Shown here one piece after another: positions 1 through 8,150 of a stretch of DNA of 64,000 nt; positions within the stretch are counted from its first letter, which is position 1, and each line of letters starts with the position of its first letter. The DNA comes from Microbacterium sp. CH12i (GTDB lineage: Bacteria; Actinomycetota; Actinomycetes; Actinomycetales; Microbacteriaceae): NCBI RefSeq assembly GCF_000685355.1, contig NZ_JHET01000013.1, positions 95,883 to 159,882 of the forward strand, written 5' to 3'. A program made the translations under genes and the position numbers. The notes beneath the pieces are model-generated. The model was given only the letters and a program-made list of their open reading frames with translations. It did not search any database and had not been told where the DNA came from.

Positions 1-54
1 AGGAGGAGTGAGCGAGGTGGTGATCCCCTCACCGACTAGGCCTACGAGAGTCAT
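1..54 (-). CDS. Shikimate/quinate dehydrogenase, N-terminal fragment (cut by window edge)
   Basis: Reading leftward from an ATG at 54, the 18 visible residues start MTLVGLVGEG and end with SLTPP. An S-L-T-P motif about 14 residues from the start is typical of the AroE/YdiB shikimate dehydrogenase family, where it contacts the substrate carboxylate. A GAAGGGG ribosome-binding sequence lies a few bases upstream of the ATG. The gene is divergent from the dehydroshikimate dehydratase-like gene at 281, which supports a quinate/shikimate catabolic role. Only the start is visible, so the family call rests on one motif plus context. Confidence 0.6.
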   Translation of the reverse strand, partial: MTLVGLVGEGITTSLTPP

Positions 55-208
55 GCGCAAGCCCCTTCACGGGAGTACTGAGCCGTGTTCGTTCCACGCA
101 GTATCGGCGGCTGGGGCATGTCTTCCTTGACTTTCGGCTTTCAAGCTTGTTCGTGCATTAGGTGGGTGGCGCGCATCGCGTGTTACCCGGATTCGGGTGT
201 CGATGACG

Positions 209-228
209 AATGTACCGGTTAGTACATT
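209..228. promoter_or_regulatory. Palindromic operator 1 (AATGTAC-N6-GTACATT)
   Basis: A perfect 7-bp inverted repeat with a 6-bp spacer lies in the divergent intergenic region between the shikimate dehydrogenase fragment and the gene at 281. Its size and symmetry fit a TetR-type dimer site. A near copy sits 45 bp downstream. The cognate regulator is not visible. Confidence 0.6.
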
Positions 229-253
229 GATCCCGCAATCCCTCTGGGAAATT

Positions 254-273
254 AATGTACAAACTGGTACGTT
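254..273. promoter_or_regulatory. Palindromic operator 2 (AATGTAC-N6-GTACGTT)
   Basis: This is a second copy of the 209-228 operator with one mismatch in the right arm, ending seven bases before the ATG at 281. No Shine-Dalgarno sequence precedes that ATG, and TACGTT at 268-273 could be a -10 box for a leaderless transcript. If so, a bound repressor would cover the -10 box directly. The promoter assignment is inference. Confidence 0.5.
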
Positions 274-280
274 CACTCCC

Positions 281-2061
281 ATGCGCACGTCAATAGCGAC
301 CGTATGTCTGTCCGGCGGACTCGTCGAGAAGCTCCACGCCTGCGCGGCGGCGGGCTTCGATGGAGTAGAGATCATGGATGCTGATCTCATCGCCGCCACC
401 GAATCTCCCGAAGAGATCCGCGCGCTCTGTGCCCGGCTCGGACTGCGGATCGAGATGTTCCAGCCGTTCCGTGATGTCGAGGGCACGGCCGACGACGTCT
501 TCGCCGATACGCTGCGGCGGGCCGAGGCGAAGTTCGAGATCATGAACCGGCTCGGCACCGATCTGATGTTGGTGTGCAGCAATGTCGGCACAGCGACGAT
601 TGATGACGACGAGATTGTTGCACGGCAGCTCGGTGAGCTGGCAGACCGGGCAGCGGTGCACGGCATCCGCCTCGCATATGAGGCGCTGGCCTGGGGAAAG
701 TACGTCGATGACTACCGGCGTACTTGGGAGATCGTGAAGCGTGCCGACCGGGCGAATCTCGGGGTATGTCTGGACAGTTTCCACATCCTGTCGCTCGCTC
801 ACGACTCGGCCGGTATCGAGGACATTGACGCATCGAAGATTTTCTTTCTGCAACTGGCGGATGCCCCTGCGCTCGACATGGACGTGCTGTCGTGGAGTCG
901 ACACCACCGCCTCTTCCCCGGCGAGGGCAACTTCGATCTGGTGAAGTTCATGACCCACGTGGTGCGTGCCGGGTATGCGGGGCCGTGGTCGCTGGAAGTA
1001 TTCAACGACACGTATCGGCAGACGGACACGGTGCGCACTGCTGCGCACGCGCATCGGTCGCTGGTGTGGCTGGCCGATCGCACGGCCGCCGCAAACGGGT
1101 GGGATGACGGTCGTCTGGGTGAGCCGCAGCGCGCGACGGGCCTGGACTTTGTGGAAATTGCGGGATCGGATCTCGCCGAGGTCGACGAGCTCCTCGCGCA
1201 GCTGGGATTCGCGTTCGAGGGGCGGCACCGTTCGAAGCCGGTGCGGTTGTGGAGCGCCGGCTCTGCGCGCATCATTCTCAACGAGCAGGTACGGCATGAT
1301 GAGCCGCTGCTGTCAGGAATCGGGCTGCTGGTGGCGGATGCCGAGGCCGCTGTAGATCGCGCTGTGGCACTGGGGTCGACGACCGTATTCCGTCGAACGT
1401 ATGAAGGCGAGCAAGACCTCCGTGGCGTGGCTGCGCCCGATGGTACGCAGATGTTTTGGAGCTCGCATCCGGCGGGATCATCGTGGCTGCAGGAGTTTGA
1501 AGGCGGTACCGGAGCGTCGACGGTTTGGGCGGCGAGGTTGACCACATCAATTTGGCATATGCCTGGCAGGACTTCGATGAGGCGGTGCTGTTCATGTCGA
1601 GCGCACTGTCGCTGGAGTCGGAGCCGCCGGCAGATGTTCCTGGGCCGCAAGGGCTGATTCGCAGTCAGGTGATGCGCACGCCGGATGGCATCGTTCGGGT
1701 GCCGATCAACCTTGCCCCACCGACCGCTGCCCCGCCGGCGCGGCACATCGCGGTGCGAACGGATGATGTGTTCGCCGTCGCGCGGCGGGCGAAGGAGCGT
1801 GGCATCGATCACCTACGGATCCCCGCCAACTACTACGACGACCTGTCGGCCCGGTTCGGCCTTGCGGAGGAACTGCTCTCGTCGCTGCGCGAGCTCGATC
1901 TGCTGTACGACCGGGATGCTGAGGGAGAGTTCATCCATTTCTACACGCGCACGATCGGTGACGTCTTTTTCGAGGTGGTCGAACGACGCGGTGGGTACGA
2001 CGGGTATGGCGGAGCGAACGCACCGATCCGACTTGCCGCGCAGCGGGCGATGGGGCACTGA
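281..2061 (+). pseudogene. 3-dehydroshikimate dehydratase-like protein (TIM barrel + VOC domains), frameshifted
   Basis: The first ~290 residues are a sugar-phosphate isomerase/epimerase-like TIM barrel of the kind found in bacterial 3-dehydroshikimate dehydratases. The C-terminal part is a vicinal-oxygen-chelate region resembling 4-hydroxyphenylpyruvate dioxygenase (a DHINLAY strand, then a late EFIHFYTR segment with a plausible metal-ligand glutamate and histidine). This two-domain layout matches QuiC-type enzymes that convert 3-dehydroshikimate to protocatechuate. The frame changes near 1510-1520 by one missing base: the barrel frame runs on as arginine-rich nonsense to 1657 while the VOC half continues in another frame to 2061. 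The ATG at 281 is chosen because the family sequence begins there. Restoring one base gives an intact ~594-residue protein. Confidence 0.75.
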
Positions 2062-2112
2062 CTCTCAGCCGAACACATGGCCCGCGCGTGCGCACGCGCG
2101 TAAGGTCATGCC

Positions 2113-2517
2113 ATGGCTTCTCCCGCACGCACCACCGCTCGCGTCCTGCTCGGCTCGTTCCTCGTGTTCGCCGGGATCTCGCATCTCACTTTCGGCCGCC
2201 GCGAGTTCCAGGCGCAGGTTCCGGACTTCGTGCCGCTCGAGCCCGACACCACGGTCGTAGCATCCGGCGCGGTCGAGGTCAGCCTCGGAGCTGCGCTCCT
2301 GTTCGCGCGTCGCCGACGCGGTCTGGTCGGAGTCGTCGCGGCACTGTTCTTCATCGCCGTGCTTCCCGGCAACGTGTCACAGTGGACGCATCACCGTGAC
2401 GGCTTCGGACTCGACACCGAGATCAAGCGCTTTGTTCGCTTGTTCTTCCAGCCGGTGCTCGTCTGGCTGGCGTGGTGGTCGACCAGGGGGTCGAAGTCGT
2501 CGGTGGAGCGTTCATAA
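2113..2517 (+). CDS. DoxX-like small integral membrane protein
   Basis: The 134-residue protein has about four hydrophobic helices: 10-25 (LLGSFLVFAGISHLTF), 48-66, 70-88 and 107-123. The early GISHL segment and the overall size and topology fit the DoxX/MauE-like family of small membrane proteins, whose members are linked to redox or quinone-related functions. No catalytic residues can be assigned. It stands alone between the shikimate-type gene and a convergent SRPBCC gene, with which it shares a large terminator hairpin. The exact biochemical role is unknown. Confidence 0.65.
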   Translation: MASPARTTARVLLGSFLVFAGISHLTFGRREFQAQVPDFVPLEPDTTVVASGAVEVSLGAALLFARRRRGLVGVVAALFFIAVLPGNVSQWTHHRDGFGLDTEIKRFVRLFFQPVLVWLAWWSTRGSKSSVERS

Positions 2518-2591
2518 CTCCTCAAATCTGCAGCAGAACGCCCCGAATCCACTGGATCCGGGGCCGTTCTGGCAACTCTTGAGGAGTTATG
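2513..2591. terminator. Bidirectional terminator hairpin containing both stop codons
   Basis: A perfect 13-bp inverted repeat (2513-2525 and 2579-2591) encloses a second stem of CAGAACG-CCCCG paired with CGGGG-CCGTTCTG around 2534-2572. The outer arms are identical when read from each side and contain the TAA stops of both convergent genes (DoxX at 2517, SRPBCC at 2587). It would form an 80-base hairpin in either transcript. Confidence 0.7.
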
Positions 2592-3579
2592 AGCAGCTCG
2601 AGGGGCTGAGCACCTCGCGCTCCAACCGCGCGAACGACTCCTCCATGCCGTCGGCCATGCCGGTGGCGAGAATCATGTCGCGGGTCTCCTTGTCGGGATA
2701 CTCGATGAGTACCGTGACGAGAGTGGCGCCGTCTTCCTCGTAAAGGTTGAGGTCGTTGAGCGTCTGGGGGCCTTTGGTACCCTGCATCCGCTCGGTGGTG
2801 ACGGCGCGACGTGGCGCGTCGACGAGCAGCACTTCGCCCTCGAATCCGAAGGGCTCGCCCTCTGTGTCTCCGACCGGTGCCCAGGAGTTGCGGTAGGTGT
2901 CACCCGGCTTGGTACCGACGACCGACTCTGTCATCTCCCAGCCGTCGGGTCCGAGCATCCACTTCTTTACGAGCTCGGCGTCGTGGTGGGCGCGCCAGAC
3001 GAGCTCGCGTGGACCGTTCACCAGCCGGGTAATGCGCACGTGGGTGTCGTCGAGCAGTTCGACGCGGGTGCCCTTGCCCTGCGCGTAGTCGCGGAGGTCT
3101 TGCAGCACGGCATCGAGCTGACTCATCGCCATCTTTGTGCCCTCGATCGCGCCCATGGCGACGACCTGCTCGAGCGCTTCGGCCGAGCTGAAGTAGCTGG
3201 TGTTGACCATGCGCGTGCCGTCGCCGGATGCTTCGAACACGAACGCCATTCGCATCGCGGGGAAGCCCTCCAGCGGCTGGCCCGAGTCATCGACGAACGA
3301 GTCAAGCACCTCAAACCGGTGCGGCGCATCGATCGCGAGGAACTCCCAGGAGCCGGATGATCTCTCTCCCTGGGGGCTGGTCATGTGATAGATCGCTCGT
3401 CCGCCGACGGTGTGGTCCCAGTCGGTGAAAGTGGCTGGCCAACCTGGAGGTCCCCAAAACCGTTCGAGCTGGCGCGGATCACTGTATGCCCTCCACACTC
3501 GCTCAAGCGGCGCGGCGAGCTCGGCGATGACGGTCATGGTGAGGTTCTCGGCATCCGTTGCGACATCGATGACAGGCAT
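2587..3579 (-). CDS. SRPBCC (AHSA1-like) protein with two tandem domains
   Basis: The 330-residue protein carries two copies of the START/Bet v1-like AHSA1 fold. The first, about residues 12-160, opens with ELAAPLERVWRAYSDP and FWGPPGW. The second, about 172-325, contains TRLVNGPRELVWRAHHDAELVKKW. These helix-grip domains bind hydrophobic ligands in a deep cavity. The start lies one nucleotide after the stop of the ArsR-type regulator gene, so the pair is surely co-transcribed. In this family an HTH regulator followed by an AHSA1 protein is a very common pair of unknown physiological role. The tandem duplication within one chain is less usual, since most homologues have one domain of ~150 residues. 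Confidence 0.85.
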   Translation of the reverse strand: MPVIDVATDAENLTMTVIAELAAPLERVWRAYSDPRQLERFWGPPGWPATFTDWDHTVGGRAIYHMTSPQGERSSGSWEFLAIDAPHRFEVLDSFVDDSGQPLEGFPAMRMAFVFEASGDGTRMVNTSYFSSAEALEQVVAMGAIEGTKMAMSQLDAVLQDLRDYAQGKGTRVELLDDTHVRITRLVNGPRELVWRAHHDAELVKKWMLGPDGWEMTESVVGTKPGDTYRNSWAPVGDTEGEPFGFEGEVLLVDAPRRAVTTERMQGTKGPQTLNDLNLYEEDGATLVTVLIEYPDKETRDMILATGMADGMEESFARLEREVLSPSSCS

Positions 3580-3580
3580 T

Positions 3581-3955
3581 TCACTCTCCTAGTGGTTGTG
3601 ATGCGTGGTGTTGTGGTGCTGGCGGCTCGGCCAACAGGTCGTCGAGGCGAGAGATGCGTGCCCGCCAGAGGTCTTCGTAGCGAGCCAGCAAAGCCCGGGC
3701 GCGTGCGATCATCTCGGGATTCGCGCGGACGAGCCGCTCGCGTCCCTCGGCGCGTTTGATGATGAGGCCGGCGGACTCAAGGACGGCGACGTGCTTCTGC
3801 ACGGCAGCGAACGACATGTCGTAGTCGCCCGCGAGGGCCGACACCGACTGCTCTTCGTTGATCGTGCGCCGCAAAATATCGCGTCGGGTCGCCGTCGCCA
3901 GTGCATGGAACACACGGTCGATCTCCGCTTCGCTCACTTCAGATTGTGCAACCAT
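3581..3955 (-). CDS. ArsR-family winged-helix regulator of the SRPBCC gene
   Basis: The 124-residue protein opens with a helix DRVFHALATATRRDILRR, followed by a recognition region DMSFAAVQKHVAVLESAGLI and a wing containing RAEGRERLVR. This is the HTH_20/ArsR fold. It lacks the CVCDL-type metal site of arsenic sensors, so it is probably not a metalloregulator; members next to AHSA1 genes usually have no known effector. It is first in a tight operon with the downstream SRPBCC gene. Confidence 0.85.
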   Translation of the reverse strand: MVAQSEVSEAEIDRVFHALATATRRDILRRTINEEQSVSALAGDYDMSFAAVQKHVAVLESAGLIIKRAEGRERLVRANPEMIARARALLARYEDLWRARISRLDDLLAEPPAPQHHASQPLGE

Positions 3956-4025
3956 TTGGTTGTACGTTATGCCGCGACGGATGCCGTGTCAAGGGTTTTC
4001 CGATTTCTCTTGTCGCCGCGGAAGT

Positions 4026-4643
4026 GCCGCGAATGTCTTCGGCGGGGGAATCGGCGATGAGCTTCCGGAGCGGGCCGCGCTTGGGTCTCGTGCCCGCAAG
4101 ATGATCGATGAGGGTCTGGTGAATCTCGTGACCGGGTTCCGCGTCGCGGAGTTCCGCCAGGATGGTGATTCGCTGACAATCGTTGCTGAGAATGGGCGTG
4201 AGGTCGACCGGGTCGCTCACGTGTTTGCGCTCACCGGATTCCGCCCAGACACAGAAATGCTGCGGGAGCTGCGCACCGATCTCGACCCTGCTTTTGACGC
4301 TGTCGCGGGGATCGCTGCCGAGATCGACCCGAACATCCACTCCTGCGGATCCGTCTCGGCAACGGGAGCCAGGGAACTCGCCCAGCCCGAACATGGCTTC
4401 TTCATCGTCGGCGTGAAGTCGTACGGCCGCGCGCCGACATTCCTCGCGCTGACGGGCTTCGAGCAGGTGCGCAGCGTCGTCGCGCACCTCGCTGGCGACC
4501 ACGAGGCCGCTGCACGCAATGATCTCGTTCTTCCCGACACGGGAGTGTGTGGCGGATCGGGGGACTTCGACGACAACGCCGGGAGCTGCTGCGCCGCACC
4601 GGCCGCGCTCCAGATCGGCGCGCGCCCCGTCGCCGTCGGCTGA
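4026..4643 (+). pseudogene. 5'-truncated ars-operon flavoprotein (FAD/NAD(P) oxidoreductase C-terminal half)
   Basis: From about 4026 the frame encodes a recognisable C-terminal half of the flavin oxidoreductase commonly found in actinobacterial ars operons: LVNLVTGFR, FALTGFRPDTEML, DPNIHSCGSVSATG, GVKSYGRAPTFLALTGFEQVR and a terminal DTGVCGGSG segment. The FAD-binding N-terminal half, including the GxGxxG motif, is absent: upstream the frame runs antisense through the ArsR-type regulator. No in-frame start with a ribosome-binding site precedes the homology. It is therefore a remnant, sitting where an intact copy would lead the arsenic operon. Confidence 0.7.
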
Positions 4644-4681
4644 CGGGCAGGTGAATTCTCTCCAGGACGTTTGCACTCAGT

Positions 4682-4713
4682 ATCGATGGATGTCAATATA
4701 GACACATGTCGAT
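4682..4713. promoter_or_regulatory. Probable ArsR operator over the trxB-like start codon
   Basis: An interrupted inverted repeat reads ATCGA-N4-TGTC, AATATA, GACA-N4-TCGAT. The core TGTC-AATATA-GACA resembles ArsR half-site spacing. The ATG at 4706 lies inside it and has no Shine-Dalgarno sequence upstream, so the transcript may be nearly leaderless. Assignment to the ArsR encoded at 6348 is inference. Confidence 0.5.
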
Positions 4714-5257
4714 TCAAGAAGTTGAGCTGGTCATCATCGGTTCAGGCCCCGCCGGGTACACCGCTGCGGTCTACGCCGCACGCGCCGGGCTTACCCCCGT
4801 TGTCCTCGCCGGTTCCGTCACCGCGGGTGGTGCGTTGATGACGACTACCGAGGTGGAGAACTTCCCCGGCTTCGTCGATGGCGTGCAAGGTCCGGAGCTG
4901 ATGGAGTCGATGCGCGCCCAGGCCGAACGCTTCGGCGCCCGCATCCAGCTCGACGACGCCGTCCGCGTCGACCTCGACGGCCCGATCAAGGTCGTCGAGA
5001 CCGGAGCAGGTGAGACATTTCACACGCGTGCGGTCATCCTCACCATGGGTTCCGCCTACCGCAAGCTCGGCATCGTCGATGAAGAGCGCCTCACCGGGCA
5101 CGGCGTGTCATGGTGTGCGACGTGCGACGGGTTCTTCTTCCGTGAGCAGGAGATCGTCGTCGTCGGCACCGGATGCGCGGCCGCGCAGGACGCTCAGCAC
5201 TACCTGTCTGCTCTCGACGAAAACGCCACCATCGAGCTCGAGGAAGTGTTCGCATGA
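4706..5257 (+). pseudogene. trxB: Thioredoxin reductase with the NADPH domain deleted in frame
   Basis: The N-terminal 150 residues are a normal low-Mr thioredoxin reductase: FAD-binding GSGPAGYTAA, EVENFPGF, and the redox centre CATCDGFF. Directly after IVVVG the sequence jumps to the family's C-terminus (GTGCAAAQDAQHYL). Compared with the usual ~310-320 residues, the 183-residue product has lost the whole NADPH-binding domain and also the AGDxxD FAD motif that lies near the C-terminus. The reading frame is preserved, so this is a clean internal deletion of about 140 codons rather than a single-base error. It overlaps acr3 by ATGA. Reductase activity is unlikely. Confidence 0.75.
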
Positions 5258-6351
5258 GCGCCGTAACCGCTCCCGCACAGGCCCCGACGTCGCGCCGCCT
5301 GTCCACTCTGGACCGCTGGCTGCCGCTGTGGATCGGGTTTGCCATGGTCGCCGGCATCCTGCTCGGCCGATTCATCCCCGGCGTCTCCCCGCTGCTCGCA
5401 AGCCTCGAGGTCGGCGGAATCTCCGTTCCGATCGCGCTCGGGCTGCTTGTGATGATGTACCCCGTGTTGGCGAAGGTCCGCTACGACAAGGTCGCTGCCG
5501 TCACCGGCGATAAGAAGCTGCTCATCTCCTCGCTGGTGCTGAACTGGCTGGCGGGCCCCGCGCTCATGTTCGCGCTCGCGTGGATGTTCCTCCCAGACCT
5601 TCCCGAGTACCGCACAGGGCTCATCATCGTCGGCCTCGCCCGCTGCATCGCGATGGTCGTCATCTGGAACGACCTCGCCTGCGGCGACAGGGAAGCCGCC
5701 GCCGTTCTCGTCGCGATCAACTCCGTCTTTCAAGTCGTTGCCTTCTCACTGCTCGGCTGGTTCTACCTCACCGTCCTGCCCGGCTGGCTCGGGCTCGACA
5801 CACAGGGGCTGGACTTCTCCGTCGGAGCGATCGCCCTGAATGTGCTGATCTTCCTCGGCATCCCGCTGCTCGCCGGATTCGCATCCCGCTTCATTGGCGA
5901 ACGGCACAAGGGACGTGACTGGTACGAGGAAAAGTTCCTGCCGAAGCTCGGCCCGTGGGCGCTGTACGGATTGCTGTTCACGATCGTGCTGCTGTTCGCT
6001 CTGCAGGGTGAGCAGGTGACATCACGTCCGCTCGACGTCGCCAGGATCGCACTGCCGCTGCTGGCGTACTTCGCGGTGATGTGGTTCGTCGGACTCTTCG
6101 CCGGCAAGGCACTCGGCCTCGGTTACGCTCGCTCGTCGACGCTGGCCTTCACGGCTGCTGGCAACAACTTCGAGCTGGCGATCGCGGTTGCGATCGGCAC
6201 GTTCGGGGCTGCCTCCGGGCAAGCGCTCGCAGGCGTCGTCGGACCCCTCATCGAGGTCCCCGTTCTCGTCGGGCTCGTCTACGTCTCGCTCTGGGCAGCC
6301 CGCAAATGGTTCCACACCGACCCGTATACAGGCGAAAGGTTGTCATCATGA
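5254..6351 (+). CDS. arsB: Arsenite efflux transporter ACR3
   Basis: The 365-residue integral membrane protein has about ten hydrophobic segments. The conserved region GLARCIAMVVIWN contains the cysteine required for arsenite transport in the ACR3 family, and NDLACGD and AAGNNFELAIAVAIGTFG are further family signatures. It exports As(III) across the cytoplasmic membrane after arsenate has been reduced. The start at 5254 overlaps the trxB stop as ATGA, and its stop overlaps the arsR start in the same way, which shows tight translational coupling across the operon. This gene appears intact. Confidence 0.92.
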   Translation: MSAVTAPAQAPTSRRLSTLDRWLPLWIGFAMVAGILLGRFIPGVSPLLASLEVGGISVPIALGLLVMMYPVLAKVRYDKVAAVTGDKKLLISSLVLNWLAGPALMFALAWMFLPDLPEYRTGLIIVGLARCIAMVVIWNDLACGDREAAAVLVAINSVFQVVAFSLLGWFYLTVLPGWLGLDTQGLDFSVGAIALNVLIFLGIPLLAGFASRFIGERHKGRDWYEEKFLPKLGPWALYGLLFTIVLLFALQGEQVTSRPLDVARIALPLLAYFAVMWFVGLFAGKALGLGYARSSTLAFTAAGNNFELAIAVAIGTFGAASGQALAGVVGPLIEVPVLVGLVYVSLWAARKWFHTDPYTGERLSS

Positions 6352-7339
6352 ACGTCACACTGACCGCTGACGAGACCTGCAGTCCCGTCAGCACGCATGC
6401 AATCGGACAGGATGCCGCGACATCGGTGGCATCCACGCTGAAGGCACTGTCGGACCCGTTGCGGCTGAGAATGCTCTCTGCCATCGCCTCCGACCCTCGT
6501 GGAGAATCCTGCGTCTGTGATCTCGCCGAGCTGGCAGACGTGTCGCAGCCAACGGTCTCGCATCACCTGAAGGTCCTCAGGGATGTCGATGTGCTGACGT
6601 CTGAGCGCCGCGGCACGTGGGTCTGGTACAAGATCAACCCGAACCGTCGCCGCGCCGTGACGACACTGTTGGATTCCTTCGCACCCGCCACCGTCGCAGC
6701 GCCCTGGGCGGAGGACGCAGCAGATGACGCGCGTCGGCCAGACTTCGACGCGCGCGTCACGCATCTCGCCGACGAGCTGGCGGCGCAGATTCCAGAACTC
6801 GACTCAGCTATGGTCCTCACCATCGTTCGAGAGTCATACACCGCTCTCGCTCGCACTGCCCGTGTGACGTCGGCACTGATTCCGCTCACTGAGCGGTTCG
6901 CCCGGCAGCGCCTGAGCGATCTCACCCGCGACCGCGACACCGCCGTACCGCAGGTCTTGTTCGTCTGCGTCGCCAATGCCGGCCGCTCCCAGCTCGCTGC
7001 TGCGCTCGTCAACCAGATCGCCGACGCAAGGTCATCGCCCGCTCCGCAGGATCGAGCCCCGCCGATGTCATCCACCCGCACGTGCGATCTCTACTTGCCG
7101 AGATCGAAGGTGACGGTGCCGCTGAGCGGTTCCCGAAGCCCCTCACCGACGACGCCGTCCGCGCCGCGGACATCGTCATCACCATGGGATGCGGCGATGT
7201 CTGCCCGATCATCCCCGGCATCCGCTATGACGACTGGGCGGTCGGCGACCCGGCCCTCGCGTCCCGCGAAGGCGTCGAAGCCATCCGCGATGACATCGCC
7301 ACCCGTGTCCGCACCCTCGTCGACGACCTTCTCAACTGA
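6348..7339 (+). pseudogene. ArsR-ArsC fusion (arsenic sensor plus arsenate reductase), frameshifted
   Basis: The N-terminal ~100 residues are an ArsR/SmtB winged helix with the metal-site motif CVCDL and recognition helix DVSQPTVSHHLKVL. A helical linker (about residues 125-195) of the three-helix-bundle type follows, then a low-molecular-weight-phosphatase ArsC domain beginning VLFVCVANAGRSQ with the Cys-x5-Arg loop. Near 7020 one base is missing: the domain continues in another frame with ARSAGSSPAD and DIVITMGCGDVCP to a stop at 7339. ArsR-ArsC fusions are known in actinobacteria. With the base restored it would be ~330 residues. The start overlaps the acr3 stop. Confidence 0.75.
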
Positions 7340-7364
7340 CCACCCTTCTCGAACTGGAGAAACC

Positions 7365-7772
7365 ATGACTGACACAAACACCAAGCCATCCGTCCTCTTC
7401 GTCTGCGTCCACAACGCTGGACGCTCGCAGATGGCCGCCGGCTTCCTCCGCGACATCGCGGGCGACCGCATCGAGGTTCGTTCCGCTGGTTCCATGCCCG
7501 CCGACCAGATCAACCCCATCGCGGTGGAGGCGATGTCAGAACTCGGTATCGACATCACCAACGAACAGCCCAAGATCCTGACCACCGAAGCCGTCCAGGC
7601 GTCCGACGTCGTCATCACGATGGGGTGCGGGGATGCATGCCCGTTCTTTCCCGGAAAGCGCTACGAGGACTGGAAGCTCGACGACCCGGCCGGTCAGGGA
7701 ATCGACTCCGTCCGCCCGATCCGCGACGACATTCGCGCACGGATCAAGCAGCTGGTGAGTGAACTCGTCTAG
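7365..7772 (+). CDS. arsC: Arsenate reductase, LMW-phosphatase/mycothiol type
   Basis: The 135-residue protein has the catalytic loop VCVHNAGRSQ (Cys-x5-Arg) at residues 12-21, the RSAGS strand, and the second conserved region VITMGCGDACPFFPGKRYEDW, followed by IRDDIRARI. It matches actinobacterial ArsC enzymes that form an arseno-mycothiol adduct resolved by mycoredoxin. It reduces arsenate to arsenite for export by ACR3. A CTGGAGA ribosome-binding site lies six bases upstream of the ATG. This is the only intact arsenate reductase of the operon and ends five bases from the convergent acetyltransferase remnant. Confidence 0.92.
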   Translation: MTDTNTKPSVLFVCVHNAGRSQMAAGFLRDIAGDRIEVRSAGSMPADQINPIAVEAMSELGIDITNEQPKILTTEAVQASDVVITMGCGDACPFFPGKRYEDWKLDDPAGQGIDSVRPIRDDIRARIKQLVSELV

Positions 7773-7776
7773 CAAC

Positions 7777-8139
7777 CTACTCCGGCACGGACCGCACCAC
7801 GCGCGCAGGCGAGCCGACAACAATCGCCCCGGCTGGGACGCTTTCGTGACGACGGATGCTGCGTCCACGACAGCATCGATCCTGGAAGCGGCATCCGGAG
7901 TTGATGAAGATTCTTTTGCCGAGCGTGATGTTCTTGCCGAAGTCGGCTGTGAAGGGCGGGAAGACGGTGACGGTCTCGTCGACGGGTTTGCCGATCAGCT
8001 CTGACAGGAGCTCACGCACACGGGCGGGCTCGTGATAGCCGCCGTTGAGTTCGCCGGTGATGCGCATGGATTCCTGGCTGGCGAGGTGCATGACCTCGTG
8101 CAGGGGCGAGTCGCCGGTGATGGTGCGACCAGCGTTCAT
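7777..8139 (-). pseudogene. Maltose/galactoside O-acetyltransferase with the hexapeptide core deleted
   Basis: The N-terminal half is a typical sugar O-acetyltransferase: RELLSELIGKPVDETV, VFPPFTADFGKNITLG, IFINSGCRFQD. The C-terminal signature VPAGAIVVGSPARVVR is also present. Between them most of the left-handed beta-helix that carries the catalytic histidine and CoA site is missing, and the short joint is partly out of frame (the correct frame of the joint reads DAVVDAASVVTK). Normal proteins are ~185-200 residues; this one is 120. It cannot be active. It faces arsC with only four bases between the two genes. Confidence 0.75.
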
Positions 8140-8150
8140 GGCAGCGCAGG

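Noticed and set aside
290..1297. Long minus-strand open frame of 335 codons
   Set aside because: It is antisense to the dehydroshikimate dehydratase-like gene, shows arginine/histidine-rich composition and no family features, and follows from high GC.
3858..4025. Start of the ars flavoprotein frame at 3858
   Set aside because: These 56 codons overlap the ArsR-type regulator antisense and bear no similarity to a flavoprotein N-terminus.
6081..6347. Extension of the ArsR-ArsC frame upstream of 6348
   Set aside because: The extra 89 codons are antisense-like Arg-rich sequence overlapping acr3. The ATG at 6348 overlaps the acr3 stop and starts the ArsR homology.
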